In this document: piece after piece, positions 63,011 to 64,000 of the stretch
Position numbering within the stretch: position 1 is the stretch's first letter
How the letters are laid out: each line of letters starts with the position of its first letter
NCBI GenBank assembly: GCA_029204225.1
Contig: CM055095.1
Location: forward strand, 41,939,723 to 42,003,722
Direction: 5' to 3'
DNA: 64,000 nucleotides
Source: Diphasiastrum complanatum
Taxonomy: Eukaryota; Streptophyta; Lycopodiopsida; Lycopodiales; Lycopodiaceae
Notes under the pieces: model-generated
Told to the model about the DNA's origin: nothing
The model's input: the letters and a program-made list of their open reading frames with translations, nothing else
Database searches by the model: none
Position numbers and translations under genes: made by a program

Positions 63011-64000
63011 CAGAGAGCTCAGATCGATGTGCAATCACCTCACACAATCTAGGCATGGGGCAAATTTTGAATGAAAGTTGATCAAAATGGGGGCAAATTC
63101 AAGGTGACCTAGCCATACTCACATGAGGAGACTGGCGAACATTGGACCTAATAAGTTGACAAGTTTTTGTTGTGGAAAGGAAAGTTTGTTATAGGCTTTC
63201 TCTGGACCAGCAATGATGAGGAAACATATGAGTACGCTGGCTTGTGTTACGTGTAAGACAGCTGATCAATAAAGGAACTGTGAAAGTTGAGTCTTGCATG
63301 AGAGACTTGGTATTTCGAACGGACGCTAAGGGACAGTTCGCGTTGAGATCGGACTAGTGCAAACTCTGGGTGCATGTGTCTGATTCAAAGAGAGCTACTT
63401 GAAGCCAAGCTCGATGTACACTTCTTGTTTTGATTGTGAGGCAACTGACCAGTGATGGAATTGTGAAAGTCAAGTTTTGCGCGACGGACATGGTGCTTCA
63501 AACAAACGCAAAGAGATAGTTCGGATGCGGATCAAACTGGTGCGACCCTTTGGCTTTCCACGAGGCCAATGGTTACATTTGGGCTGATTCAAAGAGCTAC
63601 TTCAAGCTAAGTGAGAGGTGCATTGCGGAGTACTCAATCTTTGCCTACCTTAAAGAGCCAATATGGAAAAGTATCAAGATCAGGCGGGGACAAGGAGAGA
63701 AATCAAGGTGCAGAAGCAACAAGGCACAGAGTGGACTATAAAGTGGGCAATCAAACGATAAATCCTTTGGCTCAGGGAGCCTTGATACCTGTGCGGAACT
63801 GAACAAATCTGGTGCTCAGGGAGCTCTACATAAAGTGCATCAAGGACAAGTCAGGCGCTCAAAGGAGTTCCAAAGTCGAAAGTTAGAAGCGACAGGGGCG
63901 AACATTTCAAAGAAAGGCCTCTGTCACCAGTTAATAAGTTTTTTGGGTTTTACGAAAGCGATATCAAATCTACGCTTTTCCCAGACAAAGATATATTTTC
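63011..64000. repeat. Right-end spacer with a 183-bp duplication
   Basis: 63259-63365 and 63442-63548 are diverged copies (GCTGATCAATAAAGGAACTG / CAACTGACCAGTGATGGAAT). Words such as GATTCAAAGAG and AGGGAGC recur to 63830. No gene recognised. Confidence 0.6.

Noticed and set aside
62699-63034. Gly/Ala-rich minus frame over the GC island
   Set aside because: Low-complexity translation of GGCGCC-rich DNA; no supporting context.
1-64000. tRNA or rRNA genes
   Set aside because: Scanning found only primer-binding-site matches to tRNA 3' ends, no cloverleaf or rRNA core sequence; a covariance-model search would be decisive.

Overview
The window looks like an intergenic or intronic block of a large, repeat-rich land-plant nuclear genome. 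The evidence is AT-rich spacers, chromodomain Gypsy and several Ty1/Copia LTR retrotransposons with plant initiator-tRNA-Met or tRNA-Asp primer sites, a plant-type aspartate/glutamate racemase exon with a canonical splice donor, and a plant ABCB-transporter exon with a splice acceptor. The retroelement style (many old families, nested and broken) suggests a gymnosperm, fern or lycophyte rather than a compact angiosperm genome. That placement is inference; I cannot name the species.

Layout. 1-7.1 kb: a minus-strand chromovirus (Gypsy) with both LTRs, inserted in the gag gene of another Gypsy element, plus a plus-strand Gypsy RNase H remnant. 7.1-8.9 kb: the only convincing host gene, exon 1 of a plastid-type Asp/Glu racemase on the minus strand; its C-terminal exon is not in the window. 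8.9-11.9 kb: AT-rich spacer. 11.9-17.7 kb: broken Copia elements of two families (A and C). 17.7-24.0 kb: an antisense retroelement-like ORF of unknown family, split by Copia B, a structurally complete element with 5-bp target duplications (CCCAG). 24-28.6 kb: a Gypsy LTR, an integrase scrap, an unrecognised ORF and a decayed minus-strand Gypsy protease/RT. 29.3-31.3 kb: a 5'-truncated non-LTR retrotransposon. 31.3-36.9 kb: tRNA-Asp-primed Gypsy ends, direct repeats and a 1-kb inverted repeat. 36.9-41.2 kb: an LTR-A-flanked, apparently non-autonomous unit holding GC-rich hairpin DNA and an antisense ABCB-transporter exon. 41.2-43.2 kb: inverted LTR-A and Copia A pol pieces. 43.2-47.5 kb: Copia D, nested in Copia A. 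49.2-55.8 kb: Gypsy G, Copia E, a Gypsy integrase tail and the 5' end of Copia C. 55.8-64 kb: mostly AT-rich non-coding DNA with degenerate tandem repeats and one GC-rich island.

Almost every coding region is broken by stops or frameshifts, so little here is likely to be expressed as protein; the racemase exon is the exception. The insertion order can be read from interruptions: Copia D is inside Copia A, Copia B is inside the unknown antisense ORF, a Copia C LTR interrupts Copia A and another interrupts a Gypsy integrase tail, and the chromovirus interrupts another gag. The most interesting candidates are the LTR-A unit carrying a host ABCB exon, the template-switch-like hairpin in Copia D gag, the recurring GGGTCGAA motif in Copia B, and the unrecognised antisense ORF family at 17.7-18.3, 23.5-24.0 and 26.3-27.0 kb.
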